Part shown: piece by piece, positions 34,915-46,899 of the stretch
Position numbering within the stretch: the first letter of the stretch is position 1
How the letters are laid out: each line of letters begins with the position of its first letter
Assembly (NCBI GenBank): GCA_007922225.1
Contig: ML679961.1
Coordinates: forward strand, 78,916,798-78,980,797
Reading direction: 5' to 3'
DNA from: Emydura subglobosa
Lineage: Eukaryota > Chordata > Testudines > Chelidae
Length of the DNA stretch: 64,000 nucleotides
Program-made: the position numbers and the translations under genes
Notes under the pieces: model-generated
Seen by the model: only the letters and a program-made list of their open reading frames with translations
The model's database searches: none
Told to the model about the DNA's origin: nothing

Positions 34915-35005
34915 ATATTGCGGTAATGCCTAGGACCAGGATCCCATTACATTAGGTGCTTCACAAACTCACAACAAAGAGCTTACAATCTAAGTAGAGT
35001 TTTTT
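34915..35005 (-). mobile_element. SINE 3' fragment, minus strand
   Basis: 'gcggtaatgcctaggacc', 'ttaggtgcttcacaaactc' and 'aaagagcttacaatctaag' complement the standard SINE 3' domain. A (TTA)n run precedes it at 34890-34910. Confidence 0.75.
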
Positions 35006-35009
35006 TTTT

Positions 35010-36290
35010 TAATTGTTTGATAGAATTCAATAGAGAATTATATCCCTATATAATCCTGCTATATAATTTTATAGGGTGGTAAAAAGAAAACTATACAAAG
35101 GACTTCATTCTCTACTAATTTATTTAGGTTTTAAGAGCAATTTCTATGGAATCCTATTAAATTTCTCTATACCCCAACTGGTTTCATTTCTGTAAAATTC
35201 CACAAGACCTTTCCATAAGGAAATTTCAAATTTTAATCTTGATTAACCACACTAGACTCAAAAAATTACATTCCACAAACAGAAACATAACACAACATAA
35301 GTGACATGTCCCATACAGAACTCAAAGATCAAATGTTGCATACTCAGGTAGAGCTGCTCAAGACCAATCTATAGTTCAGAATAACCCAAACTTTTGAAAC
35401 GTGAGCCCCCCATTCAGGAAAATGAAACCTGAAATAATTGAAATTATTTAGGCAATTTTAACTCAGTTATTCTTTCAGGCTCTTTTTGCAAACTCAGGCG
35501 GACATTTGTAGATTGCTTACACTCACTTCACATTTTGAAAAATTTCTCTTCAACCATAATATCTAGAGACAATTTTTTTTAAATGAAAGCCAAGAGGCTG
35601 GAGAACAGTTGAGAAGTTTGTCTGTGCCTCCCACATTTAATCCTTCATTGCCCCCAGGAGGCATGTCCCATACTTTGGGATATGTAACTATAAATCAAGA
35701 ACTCTTCAGAGATTCAACAGATATTTTTGAATAGTAAATAAATAGGAGAAAAATCATAAGCTGTTGGAAAACAAGTAAAAAAACCACAAAAGATAAATCA
35801 ATTGAACAAACTATTTTCTAAGAATTATTTGCCCAGCTATAGTTTACACTCTCGATGAAGAATGTAAATATACATACTGTACAAATATTCCACATGTACC
35901 ACATAGTTCAGATACTAGACTAGGATTGAAGAGTTCAGTTCAGGGCTCTACAACAGACTTCCTGAGACAAATCAAGTCAGAGTTTCCTATTTGTAAAATG
36001 TGGACAAGTTTCCTACTTGGTGTTGTGGAGGAGAACTCATTGGGGCAGATTCATCCCTGCACCATCACGGTGAGAGAGAGGCAGCTTGTTCTTCCCCAAA
36101 TTAAAAAAAAAACAGCCAGGGATCTGTAGAAATGGTCTCTATTGGAAGCTGATGCATAGCCAGCAAAAAACTGGAGGAACCGGTTCTATCAACCCTGTGC
36201 CAGAAACATTCCCATGGGGAAACAAGGCTTATGCCTGCCCAAAGGCTCCTCTGCATAAGCTTAGTTGGCACAAAAGGACTGCAGGGACAT
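35010..36290. other. unique non-coding DNA
   Basis: No gene or repeat was recognised. Confidence 0.5.
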
Positions 36291-36299
36291 ATTGAACAA

Positions 36300-37060
36300 G
36301 GCCCTTAATGTTTGTGAGTGCCACAAGGTGAGCTAGCTGGTCCCAGGTGAAGGGTTTGGGGCGGTGGTTGAGTCAGATATCCCATGATGGTAGTTTGAGG
36401 GCAGAGCTTCTCATTACAGGGACTTGGTCCCTTAGAGAAGAGAGGCTCCTGTGGAAGATCAGGGGCTAGGAACTCTAGGGGAGGTCTCTCCAGGGTAGCC
36501 CAGAGTTGGAGTAGGGCCTCTAGAGCTCCTCTGCTCAGAGGGATCTGGAGAGCTGAGACCTGGAGCATGACACACTTACACATGGGTAACTGGGAAAGAG
36601 AAAGACCTGTGGGGAAGCTGCAGGCAATCCAGAGGGGCCCAGGTCAGAGAGAGGAGTGGGCAAGGAGCTCTCCACAACAGCCAGATGTAAAGATCTAGCT
36701 GGAGCAAATCTCGGTGAGGGGAAAAGGCAGAAGCAAAAGCTCTCCATATCTGCCAGAGAGAAGGTCTGGTTGTAAGGGACAGGATCAACAGTTTTAAGAG
36801 AGGAGAGGCTTGAGGAAACTCCATGCAGCAGGACCTGGGTGTTAGAAAGAACTGTAGAGCCCAGCAAGGAGCTGAAGAAACTATGGAGTAGGGAGAAAGA
36901 CTTGTTTTGTTTTAAGATGACATTTGATGTTTAAGATGAACTGCGAGTTTTTAAATAAACAGAACTCCAGGAAATAGGTGTTGTTTGACTTGCAAGCAGC
37001 TGGGTGCAGTTTTTGAGAATTCCAAGAGGGTGAAACTAATACAGTGGCAGATTCCAAAGC
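36300..37060 (+). mobile_element. purine-rich LTR-like stretch
   Basis: The block is unusually G/A-rich on the plus strand until about 36,890, then shifts to AT-rich text with an AATAAA signal (36954-36959). Purine-rich U3/R followed by a polyadenylation signal is LTR-like, but neither end nor a target duplication was found. Minus-strand frames over it (e.g. 36535-36867) are compositional artefacts. Confidence 0.3.
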
Positions 37061-37064
37061 CAAT

Positions 37065-37535
37065 TCAGGTAAATATTGTCATGGAAACCCTCTCTACAAT
37101 CCACTCACCCCAACTGGAAGCAGCATGTAATAGGAAATCCTGACATCTGGAAGAGCACATCTGGTAACCATAATGTTTGCAAGTTAGACAAGAGTTCATA
37201 TCCTCCTTTTACACCAAATTCTTCTCAACTTCCTCATTTTATGTCTCATCTTTACAAGGTGTGTCCATCTCTCCCCTGTTTAGGCCCTTCAGCCACATGC
37301 ATTATAACAGTCACCCCGATGGCTTTTGCACAGTGACGCTTTCTAGAGGTTATTCCTATTGCTTGTGAAAACAGTGTTCAGTAAAGCAGGATCCATTATG
37401 CTTCCCAATAGTTCAGATTTATATGGTGAATGAGATCATCCAGTTATAATAGCTCATGTAATTAAAAAAAACCAGTCTTGGAAGAAAGATAAATCCTCGT
37501 GATTCAGGGCATAAGCCAATCTCTAACAATTAGTG
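37065..37535. other. unique non-coding DNA
   Basis: Nothing recognised. Confidence 0.45.
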
Positions 37536-37539
37536 GTGG

Positions 37540-37680
37540 GGAGCAGATTACCCCACATCCACTTTCTGTGATGTTTTTTGCATCTTCCTCTTCATCATCT
37601 TGTACTGGCCATTGTTGGAGACAGGACACTGGACCAGATGGAGCTCAGGTCTGATCCACTATGGCAAGTCCAGTGTTATT
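37540..37680 (+). mobile_element. CR1 LINE 3' end, plus strand
   Basis: 'tactggccattgttggagac', 'aggacactggaccagatgga' and 'gtctgatccactatggcaag' match the sense orientation of the same CR1 family A 3' end seen in antisense at 5086-5296. Confidence 0.7.
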
Positions 37681-37689
37681 CTTGAGCAA

Positions 37690-39190
37690 AAGAAGGAGCA
37701 TCATTCACACATGGAATAAATATTCAAGAGAAAGGAGGGTGTTCTTATAATGTAATGGAGTTTCATAAAACAATCTTATATACAATAAGATATGTTATAG
37801 TGGCCCTAACACTAAAATAAATTCCTCTGGACCTTTCCTACCTCCAAGTCCCTCCTTACAAAACACGTATCCCACCAAGCATAGGCACTCAGATACTACC
37901 GCAATGATGATCACATATGTACTTGGATAAGATTAGATCTCTTGCTCACCCTGATTCTTGTTACCTTCTATCCTCATCCCCACCATATTTTATGCAACTG
38001 ACAATTACAAAATAGATTGTTTAGGCTGTATAAATAACAAATAAAGTGATAACCATAGAGACTGTATCTTCCTGTGTGTTCTGTACAGTTCTGTACGCAC
38101 ACTGTGGGAGCTCGCCCCGTAATAAATCATAATGGGCAAACTCCTAGAGACCTTATTCAGATTTTCCTCAATTCTTACTCAGGCAAACTGCCATTAACAC
38201 CAAAGACTGAGCACAGTCTCAGAAAGGATCTCCATATTCAGCCCAACAAGAATTAACATGACCTATGTGGGGAATATTTGGGGATTGAGCTGCAATGTTC
38301 TATCCATTTGTGCTAAACACACTTGAAGTTCCAATGTTATGTCATATTACTGAATGATTCATAGAGCCCCGAACTGACCAAATATGTGCTGCCAACTCTT
38401 TAAACCCATGTAATTCCCCACACAAATTACCTCAAAGTATCAGTGTCCTGAAGTTTCAAGAAATACCAGAGATACTTTCCCTGACTCAATGTGTGTTCCT
38501 TGTTCAGACAGAGGGCATTTCACAGGAGTCAATCGAACAGAAACATAAACAAACCTCTGTGCCCTAGTTAGGCCTCTGAACAGGAATGCCAAACACCTCC
38601 TCCTGCTCTCTGTCACTGATACCTACATCCCCATGGGTCACTGCTGGTGGCCGCAGCTTTTAATCACATGCTGGGCCTCCAATGATTTATCACCCTTTAA
38701 TAGTTTTTCTGTTGAAGATTCCCAGTTGGCGGTTCAGTCCTCCCAGTGCAGCATTGCTCTCAGAGTGTCAAAACCAAAGCAGGAAAATATACTATAAATG
38801 TGGAAGGGGGACTTAATGCTATTTATGAAAAATATCTGTTACCCACCACCATTTTCAGCAAATAATTAATGGCACCATAACTGTCCTTAGGGATTATTCA
38901 AGGGCTATAAATCTAAATATTTTAATTCTCGTCTAATACTCGCAATAGTGAGTCTCCGTAAATATTGCTTTCTGCACAATGCATTTAAAAAAAATCCAGT
39001 GAATCCTGCTAATGGACAACTCCTATTTACAGTGAAGTCCCAAATTGCTTCAGTGGATTTTCATTCCAACTATAATGAACAAAACTCTGCTTATAGATTA
39101 AATGTTGATTCTGCCAAACTGAATGGATGTTTTGCTATTGATCTCAAGAGGAGCAGAGTCTGGCTCACAGTGAAACACTGATACACCCCT
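37690..39190. other. mostly unique non-coding DNA
   Basis: No gene was recognised. 38690-38990 is unique and rich in 'taat' and 'ctataaat' motifs, a candidate conserved non-coding element. Confidence 0.5.
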
Positions 39191-39194
39191 TTAA

Positions 39195-39368
39195 ATCCAC
39201 TGAACTCATAAGTGGGTATTGTTACTCCCATTTTACGGATGAAGAGTCAGAACGAGGTGAAGTGACATGTCCATGGTCACACAGCAGGTCTGTGTCAGAG
39301 CCAGGAGTTAAACCCAGATCTCCTGACCCTCAAGGCAATCCTCTTTCCACTAGACCAGGCTGCTTCTA
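39195..39368 (-). mobile_element. tRNA-derived SINE, minus strand
   Basis: 'ttactcccattttacggatg', 'gtcacacagcaggtctgtg', 'aacccagatctcctgaccct' and 'ccactagaccaggc' complement the SINE body and head. The complement of 'ccactagaccagg' is the box A region. Confidence 0.85.
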
Positions 39369-39369
39369 T

Positions 39370-41000
39370 TTGAGGCAATACATGTCCCAAATCGTTACTA
39401 TGTGTTGAGATGTGCAAACTGTAATTCCATTCTGAGTGAAAAGAGAAAGATTTCATTCTATATCAAATCCTGCTCCCTGCTCCAGGCTTTTCAACAGCAG
39501 AAGGAAGGGGCTTTTCCTCACTCAGGGCTATAGTAATCTTTGCTGCTGTTTCCCCACACCTCTCCATGGTGGGACTGGCTGGTGAATCCACACAGTCAAA
39601 GATCCACCTACCTGATTCCTTCTAGAACACAGCAGAGCAGTGCACATGGATTGAAGACCTCCAGCACAGGCACCCCATATTCTGCCTCCTCCAGGATATT
39701 GGACCTACATTACTTCTACTGCATAACAGGGCTTCAGCACTCAGCAGGTCATTTGTCCTAGTAATTGCAAGGATAAAGCCAGTCCTGTAATGCATGTGAG
39801 ACAACTGTACTCCTCTTTCTTTTTGGCACATATCTGAACACCATTCAGCGAAGCACTCATGGATGCATCATGTTAACAAGAGAGGAATCAGATGAAAATA
39901 AAGGAGCATTCCAAGAAAACCTGCACATTCGAGAGGAGAAAGACAGAGACCCTGCCAACAAGTTCTGTGGCAGGTAGTTGAGAAGGTTACGCAAACTGTA
40001 TAGCCTGGTATTCAATACATTCACACTCTAAGAAAGAACATTTCAAAGAAACCTGGCCCTAGAAAATATCTGATTCTATTAGCTGGACACATTCTGTTGC
40101 TGTGCACAACCTACTGAGGTTTTTTCCCTCTCTCTTTTTCCCACTCCTCCTTCCTTATTCTATTGAAAGAAAGAGATTGAACCATTAACCAGGAGGAGAG
40201 GGAGACATCTTTTCCTTCTCATCCTTCAATGACCTCTTCTTCCTTTTTTTAAAAAAGTGTATGACAACACATTCCATCAGGGAACTGGAGACATTTGGGC
40301 TCCAGCTACAGTGATCAGCATTAAGAAGCCAGTACTTGCCAATAGTTATCACAGTGGAGTCTGAAATTCCACAGTTTTGCCATGCTTTTAGAATAGACAA
40401 TAATTATGCTAACTATATCATATTATGTGAGAAATACGGACTACGCAGTGGTGACCATTGTGCCATCAGCATTCGGTAGCATGCAGAATGGTATGAAAGA
40501 GCTGTTGTGATACAGTAATGAAATGCCATGTTCTCCTTCTTTATAGGACATGCTCCATTAGTAGCCACCCTCTTTTAGCAGCCAGGCTTGTAAGCTTTTT
40601 CTGCACCTCTGTTCCTTTGATATGGAAGCCACTGAGGAAAGTAATGATATAAAATATTCTGCTTTCAGTTGAAAACTGCAAAGGGAAGAAACCAAACACA
40701 TTAGAAGGCACAACAATAAATGAAGATACACATACAACACTTTTATGAAGATGGGAGAAATAAGGGGCTTCTGATTAATCCACAGGATGGGAAGTCCAGC
40801 CACCTGCATTCTCCCACTGAATCTGTCACTGTCAGGCACCATGAGTCTTTAACCCAAGCCCACTGGATTACTGAGGAAAACCCTTGCCTTCTGTACCACC
40901 ACATTGTAACGCCAGCTAGGAAAACTGCAGCTGGTACCCTGCAAACAGGGGCTGCACTCTTTGACTCAGCAGGATCAGCAGAGTAGACAGACTGCTGATT
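39370..41000. other. unique non-coding DNA
   Basis: No gene was recognised. Overlapping frames on both strands near 40720-41006 have no domain. Confidence 0.45.
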
Positions 41001-41009
41001 GGACATCTC

Positions 41010-41340
41010 TTAACATAAACCTTCCTGTTCCTGCCCTCCCTCGCGCCCTTTGTCTGAACAACTAGTAGGCCTGCTGCTGCTGTTCTCAGACTCCTGAAAC
41101 TAAGTTCCTGTCTTCTTTCTCCTGGTTCCCGCTCCTTGTTCCTCTTACCATACCTTGTTCCTGCTTCCTTGTCCTAACTCCATTTACTGACTCCAGCTTG
41201 ACCCTTGCCATGGCTCCTGGTTATGGCTCTGGTTTAACCTTTGATGTGACTTCTGACACTGGCTGTGACCCTTGGTGTGATGCCTGACCCTGACTATCCT
41301 CTTGGCCCCAGCCACTAGGTCAGACCTCCCATGTTATAGG
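41010..41340. repeat. pyrimidine-rich degenerate tandem block
   Basis: Phrases such as 'cctggttcccgctccttg', 'cttgacccttgccatggc', 'ctgtgacccttggtgtga' and 'gcctgaccctgac' repeat loosely with 'tgaccct' as core. Strong C/T bias. Could be part of a retroelement or a decayed minisatellite. Confidence 0.4.
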
Positions 41341-41369
41341 CTCCTACACTCACTGAATCAGTACACTTC

Positions 41370-41540
41370 GACCCCTCTGTGACTCAACATCCCATCCTGT
41401 AAAACCGGGATAACAAATTACACCTACCAACCTCCAAGGGGTGAGCAAAGTCTAAGCTTTTTAATTAGTGCTTATAAAGCATTTGGGATCCTCACTTAGA
41501 AGATGCTAAAGAGTGCAAAGTATTCTTGTTACATGAAGTT
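41370..41540 (+). mobile_element. SINE 3' half, plus strand
   Basis: 'ctgtaaaaccgggataaca' and 'tgcttataaagcatttggga' followed by 'gaagatgctaaagagtgcaa' match the 3' half of MIR-like SINEs. Confidence 0.6.
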
Positions 41541-41654
41541 GTATTCTTGTTCTTATAGTAGCCTCTATGGCCTTGGTTTCGGAGGTGCTGAGTGCCCACA
41601 GTGATAATTAGTTATGTGGAGCTCAAAGGTGATCACCACCTTTGAACACCAGGC

Positions 41655-41772
41655 CTTATACCCCATCTGCATTTCTGCTTACCATAATACATATCTATCT
41701 TACAGGAGTGTTGTGAGAATTAATAAGTTACTGTCTGTAGGACAGTTTGAAGATGGCTGAGTACTATGTGAG
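41655..41772 (+). mobile_element. SINE 3' half, plus strand
   Basis: 'cttacaggagtgttgtgaga', 'attaataagttactgtctgt' and 'gctgagtactatgtgagagc' are SINE 3' text in sense orientation, abutting a SINE in the opposite orientation. Confidence 0.55.
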
Positions 41773-41774
41773 AG

Positions 41775-41955
41775 CTGTACAAACATTAATTAATCCTCAC
41801 ACTACCACTGTGGAGAACTATCCCCATTTTACAGAGAGGTGAACAGACATACAATAAATGATTTACCTAAGGCCACCCAGTAAGTCCATGTCCAACACTG
41901 GTTTAGAATTTGGGAGTGCCTGGCCCCTATGCTCAGTTATCTGGATCAGCTGCTT
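41775..41955 (-). mobile_element. tRNA-derived SINE, minus strand
   Basis: 'actatccccattttacagag', 'ggccacccagtaagtccatg' and 'tgctcagttatctgg' complement the SINE body and head, giving a tail-to-tail pair with 41655-41772. Confidence 0.75.
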
Positions 41956-41959
41956 CACA

Positions 41960-43310
41960 TATGTGATCAATCAATTTACAAGCCATGAAAGGGGAAGACG
42001 TTGAATAATTATGTTCGATAGCGGCACTTAACTGCTTGTACACAGAGAATCAATGGCGTTTTGGTATACTGGCATAACAGCATCATGGCCCTGAGTGGTA
42101 ACAGGTGCCAAGCAAATATGTACATGTAAGAACAAGAGTAGATCATAAGCCTTACAAAGCAAATGCCTTTTCCTTACAGTTTTAGTGCTCATCATAGACA
42201 GAGATGGAAGTGCTAAAAGCTTAAGTTAATACACAGGAGGTTTGTTTATTGCATTGTACAGACCAACAAGGAATTTCCTGCACTTGACACCAAAAGTGCA
42301 CAAAAATTCCTTTTAAGTCTGTGGAGAGCACTGAACAGATCATCTTCTGTATTAGCTTATTTCTCACATATCTGTGTTTCAAATTTTAACACAGCTGTGG
42401 AAAAAACAAGGTACCAATAATCTTGCCAATTGGGCACTTGAATATTGGGGAAGAGGGCAAGATTGGTTAGGGGATGAGTTTTCTGGGGGAAATCCTAGTG
42501 TCAGACTGTCAATGATATCACTCTGTGCTGTCTCCATCACAATTTTCCAGAACAGGATTAGAGTGATGACAGATTCCATTCCAAAACTCCCAGGCAGCTC
42601 TTTACATAGATGTTAGCAGAACAAAAGCATTACATGAGATTTCCTCTCTCCCTCAAACAGCATTTGATGTTCTCTAATCTTCACCTTGGGAAAAAGCATT
42701 CAAGAGCCATATGGGCATGCTGAAATCACACAGGATGTCTTGTTTCAAAGCTAAACCTTATGAATTAAGGATCGTATGAGGGAGGGGAGGAGATTGTGTC
42801 TTTAAATCAATTGCTTTGCTTCCAAGAGGAGAGCATGTGCACACTCTATGCAGGTGCAATCAGAAGATTCCCTATAGCAGACCACACATGTAATTTAACA
42901 GGAACTGCCCATTAAGAGAAAAAAAATGATCAATTCTCGCTGCTTTTCTTAGGTGATTATCTGAGGTCATTGTACTTGGGAATCAGAAAGAAATGTTACA
43001 CTGACTCCTGTGAGATGCTGCTCTTTGCCCATGAGCCCCGCATGGATTTCTGATCTCCTAAAACCATGCCAAACCAATGTATTTTAAAATACAGTCATTT
43101 TTATACCTCAATTTTCAGATTTTGTTTGTTTGTTTCCTTTTGAACAAGAGAGAAATCTGAGTAAGAGAGACTTTATTCGCTTTGAAATAAGAACGGGCTC
43201 TTGGTCAATTGGAAGTTATTACTATAAGCTGCACAAGTTAAGAGAAAAAAGAGAAATATTTAAAACTTACCTTTTCATTCATCTTTGAAAATAAAGTGCT
43301 CATCTTATAC
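41960..43310. other. unique non-coding DNA
   Basis: No gene or repeat was recognised. Confidence 0.5.
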
Positions 43311-43321
43311 AGAATTGTGAT

Positions 43322-43415
43322 TAGAGCTGGTAAAAAAAATGGTGGGAGGAACCACCAAAAAAAAAAATCAGCAAAATTGTATCCCCATTTTTATTCATTA
43401 AAATAAACCAGAATT
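43322..43415 (+). mobile_element. hAT-like MITE, 5' fragment
   Basis: TAGAGCTGGTAAAA followed by 'atcagcaaaattgtat' matches the 5' TIR and neighbouring text of the family at 32347. The right end is lost. Confidence 0.5.
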
Positions 43416-43419
43416 TGAA

Positions 43420-45200
43420 CCTGATCAAGTGTAACTAGAATGGACTCATAGCAATTTCTGTATTCAAATAATCTAGTCCCCCTTTCTTGTTGTGACATCA
43501 GACACCAATTTTCACTGTTTGTAATCTGATGTATGATTGGTCATCTAAGACGTGGTATTGTTGACTCTCCTTTGGATGACTCCCAAATGGGCAAAGATCT
43601 TTCAAGATAGCAGCATGCACATTTCCACCTTGAATTCTGGTGTAATAAAGGTTAAGTAAAGTAGCAAGTTGATGCACAAAATTCCATACATGTAATTTTG
43701 AAAACATGACATAAACATCAAAAAACAACACCACCAATTTAAATGTCTTTAAAATATGATGACTGAAGATAAAGATAAAGACACAAACCTCCTTCTCTCT
43801 CTTCCCCACTAACATCCCTCTCTATTGACATTCATGTAATAGAAAATGAAAAGAGCTCGACAGGTGTTGTTGCAAAGAACCCTCCACATTTGCCATTTAT
43901 TAAAACCAGAGGCCCACAAGGAGCATTGTGGGGCAGTATCCAAATAGTTCTCATTGTTCCTGGTACTGCATTTGAAAGTTTAGATTTCTCATAGTGCTCA
44001 TGCTCAGCTCCTTACACCAATGAATGCTTATTATAAGAGAGAGAACCAAACTGCTCGATTCAGATTCAAATGTCTCCAAAGTTCAGATCCAGGGTTTGGT
44101 TCAAGCCCACCTCCACTCCTTATTGTTCATCACTCCCCTGGGTTGTGTCAGTGTTTATACTCTTGTATTTCTGCAAAAAGTTGTAAATAAATCTTGATTT
44201 ATTGTTATTGCTGTTGTCATGCAGTCTACCCCCTATAGAGTCAGATTTTTGGACACCTTTTTTGTTGTTCCTCTGACATCTCAGCTCCCTAAGACTATAA
44301 GAGTGGACAGCATATGCATAATTCTTTAAAAAGGTCAAAGTATCAAGGAACATATACTGCTTGAGAGAAGTTCAGTACTTTTAAATGAAAGCAAAGCACT
44401 GTAGTGAAAAAGTCCAGGTATTAATAGGCATGTCATTGCAAGCAAAAACAGTTTCACATCTTGGGAAGTTTGAGAAGCAGACAAATGACATGGATATCTT
44501 TTTTCTTCTTGTTGTCCTCATATAATTGGTCTCGAGCTGGGAATTTTGCATTCCAGCAGGAGCCTGGATTAAAGAGCTAGAACAACAGTAAGCCATCAAT
44601 CTTGAGTCTATCTATCCTATCTACAACCATTTATATCAGCCATTAGCTGTGTCGTAACTCTAAATTTCACCTAAAGAGATCATCTTTCAAAGAGAAAAAC
44701 ATTCATTAGATCTTTTCATTCATTCCCTCTTTTCCTTTGCTAATTCCCATCTATTATTCCCTCAGTGCCTGCAATGCAATCTCATGAGCATTTGTTCAGT
44801 CATATATACATACTATGTTACTCAGTCTCACAAGGAGATGCACTCACTGCTTTTTTTCTCTGAATGTGGTTGCCTATAGAATGACTTCAAATGCAAATTT
44901 ACAAAGAATTGCAGCTCATAATTAAATATTTAGTGATGTGTGCAGTGCAGGCATATAATCACTCTGGACTTGATTCTCATGGACAATAAGTCCTCTTTAC
45001 ACTGTTCTGGAAGTGCAGTTGGGCCTTAGCGTAGCTGTATGTTTACACCCACTTTCAGGACCCTTGCGCACTGCCAAAGTGGTTTGTAATTTATCCAAAG
45101 CTCTCATTTACTGCACTCGGGTGAAGAATTCTACTGCTAAGCTAGTAAGGCTAATAACAGAATTTATACTATGCCTTTCTTCTTAGCATCTTAATGTACT
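43420..45200. other. mostly unique non-coding DNA
   Basis: No gene. Includes a MITE end at 44038-44112 ('ccagggtttggttcaagccc') and a palindromic-repeat fragment at 44965-45090 ('gattctcatggac', 'tttacacccact'). Confidence 0.5.
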
Positions 45201-45207
45201 TTAAAAG

Positions 45208-45306
45208 GTAGACTTTTCAGAAGCATCTGTGTGATTTAGGAGCAGCAAGTCAGTCAATGAGACCTGTGCTCCTCAGTCTCTTAGAGACTTCTAAAAAATC
45301 CCATCC
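45208..45306. mobile_element. palindromic 'AGGTGCCTA'-family miniature element, short
   Basis: 'gacttttcagaagcatctgt' at the left and 'gagacttctaaaaaatccc' at the right are inverted partners around a centre 'agtcagtcaatgagacctg'. It is a compact copy of the family typified by 57229-57375. Confidence 0.5.
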
Positions 45307-45344
45307 TATCCATCTTAAGCATTTCTATGGTTCTTATTACTGTA

Positions 45345-45530
45345 GCATCCGAATGCCTCACACTCTTTAATCCACACAAATCCTCTGTGAGGTAGGGAAG
45401 TGCTATTGTCCCCTATTTTATGGATGATGAATTGGTGCACAAGTGATTTGCCAAAGGTCACAAAGGTAGGGTGAGGTAGGTCAGTGAACCTGGGTCTGAC
45501 CAATTCCAAGCTAGCTCCCTTTTTCCTCTC
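45345..45530 (-). mobile_element. tRNA-derived SINE, minus strand
   Basis: 'cctctgtgaggtagggaagt', 'gccaaaggtcacaaagg' and 'gaacctgggtctgaccaatt' complement the SINE. It shares 'cctcacactctttaat' at its 3' end with the SINE at 31568, suggesting the same subfamily. Confidence 0.75.
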
Positions 45531-45534
45531 CCAT

Positions 45535-46790
45535 ACGAGTATTACTGAGTGTCACCATATTCTGCATGGCACAAAAATATTTCCATTTTACAAATGGGTC
45601 AACTTAGGCACAAAGCAATTAAATCAAATTTTCAAAAATAGATGCCGAAAGTTAGGCTCTGAAATCTACATCTGAACACCTAAATGGGAGACTTCATTTT
45701 CAGAAGCATTGACCATCTAGCAGCTCCTATAGAAAACATTGATTATTATTTCTGGGAGTGTTTCCTAATGATGTATAAGCTGAAACCAACTTGTTCAAGC
45801 CAATGAGATCTGCTGGTTGCTCGACACACTTGAAAATGAAGGCACACATTTAGGTGCCTTTATTTGGAGCCTTTAAGTACACACTTTTTAAAGTTTTGGT
45901 CTACATGACTTGACCAAGGTCACAGAAAAACAACAACATAGAAGCTGGAAGCCATAACTGACTAGCAAACACTCCGTGAAATCCTAACAAACGTTAATAA
46001 TAATTTTTATAAAGAGCTCACAGTTTCTAGTTAGCATTTTTAAAAGGATTTCTTATGTGTGATTCAAGTATTAAACATGAGTCTCTCCATGTCCCTTGGT
46101 ATTTAAATATGCCAGTATTGACCAATCACTGATGCTTAATGGTTCTGCTTTTAAAATAACCATAATTTGACATTAGAGGACTGAGAAAGTTAAAATCTAT
46201 TTAAAGAGTTGGAAAATGATTTTTATTTCCAGGCTGATCTGAGTACTGTACATTCATTGTAATTCTGAATGCAGTGTGACCTGTGAAACTGGCAGCTATC
46301 CCACCCATAAAGTCTTAGAGATGATTATAATAGATCTTTTAATTGCCTGATGACAAAATTGTTCAGAAATATATCATTTTGACACTGTGCTTGCTTCATA
46401 TATTAAGCAAAAAATATGATGTTTAAATAACACTAAGAGCCAGATTTAAATCCAACAAAGCCAAGAAAATTAAAGCAAAGGCAGCTATTCCCCATCACCC
46501 CTTATTCACCCCAATAACCCACACACCTTTGCCTACGCACTACAGGGACATATCCATCATATACAATACCTTGGCATCACGAGTGAATTCCTGGCTCAAT
46601 TAATGTCAATGGGAGTTTTGTCATTGGCTTCAGTGGGACCAGAATTTATCCCAAGTCACAAAACAATGGAGGAATGGCAGCCCTAGAGTTGAAGGTCCTT
46701 CCATAATATTATTTTTAATCTATTTTATTTATATTTTAAATTATTATTGTTTGAAATATATGGTTTTAAAAACAGAACACAAAGAGATCT
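45535..46790. other. non-coding DNA with repeat fragments
   Basis: Includes a SINE scrap at 45575-45640 ('atttccattttacaaatgg'), a 'ttaggtgcctttatttgg' fragment at 45851 and palindromic-repeat text at 46600-46660 ('gtcaatgggagttttgtcat'). 46040-46440 looks unique and could be constrained non-coding sequence. Confidence 0.45.
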
Positions 46791-46796
46791 TGAGAT

Positions 46797-46895
46797 CTAT
46801 ACAAAGATGTCTAAGGCCAGAAGGGACCATTATGATCATCTGGTCTGATCTGCATACTATAAGCCATAGAATTTTATCCAACAAACCCTACAGTG
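46797..46895 (-). mobile_element. CR1 LINE 3' end, family B, minus strand
   Basis: 'taaggccagaagggaccatt', 'atgatcatctggtctgatct' and 'agccatagaattttatccaa' are the same text as the 3' end at 5657, here only about 100 bp long. Frames over it are shadows. Confidence 0.75.
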
Positions 46896-46899
46896 GAGG

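Noticed and set aside
36305..36867. Minus-strand leucine/proline/serine-rich frames
   Set aside because: Purine-rich LTR-like stretch read in complement; no domain and no exon context.
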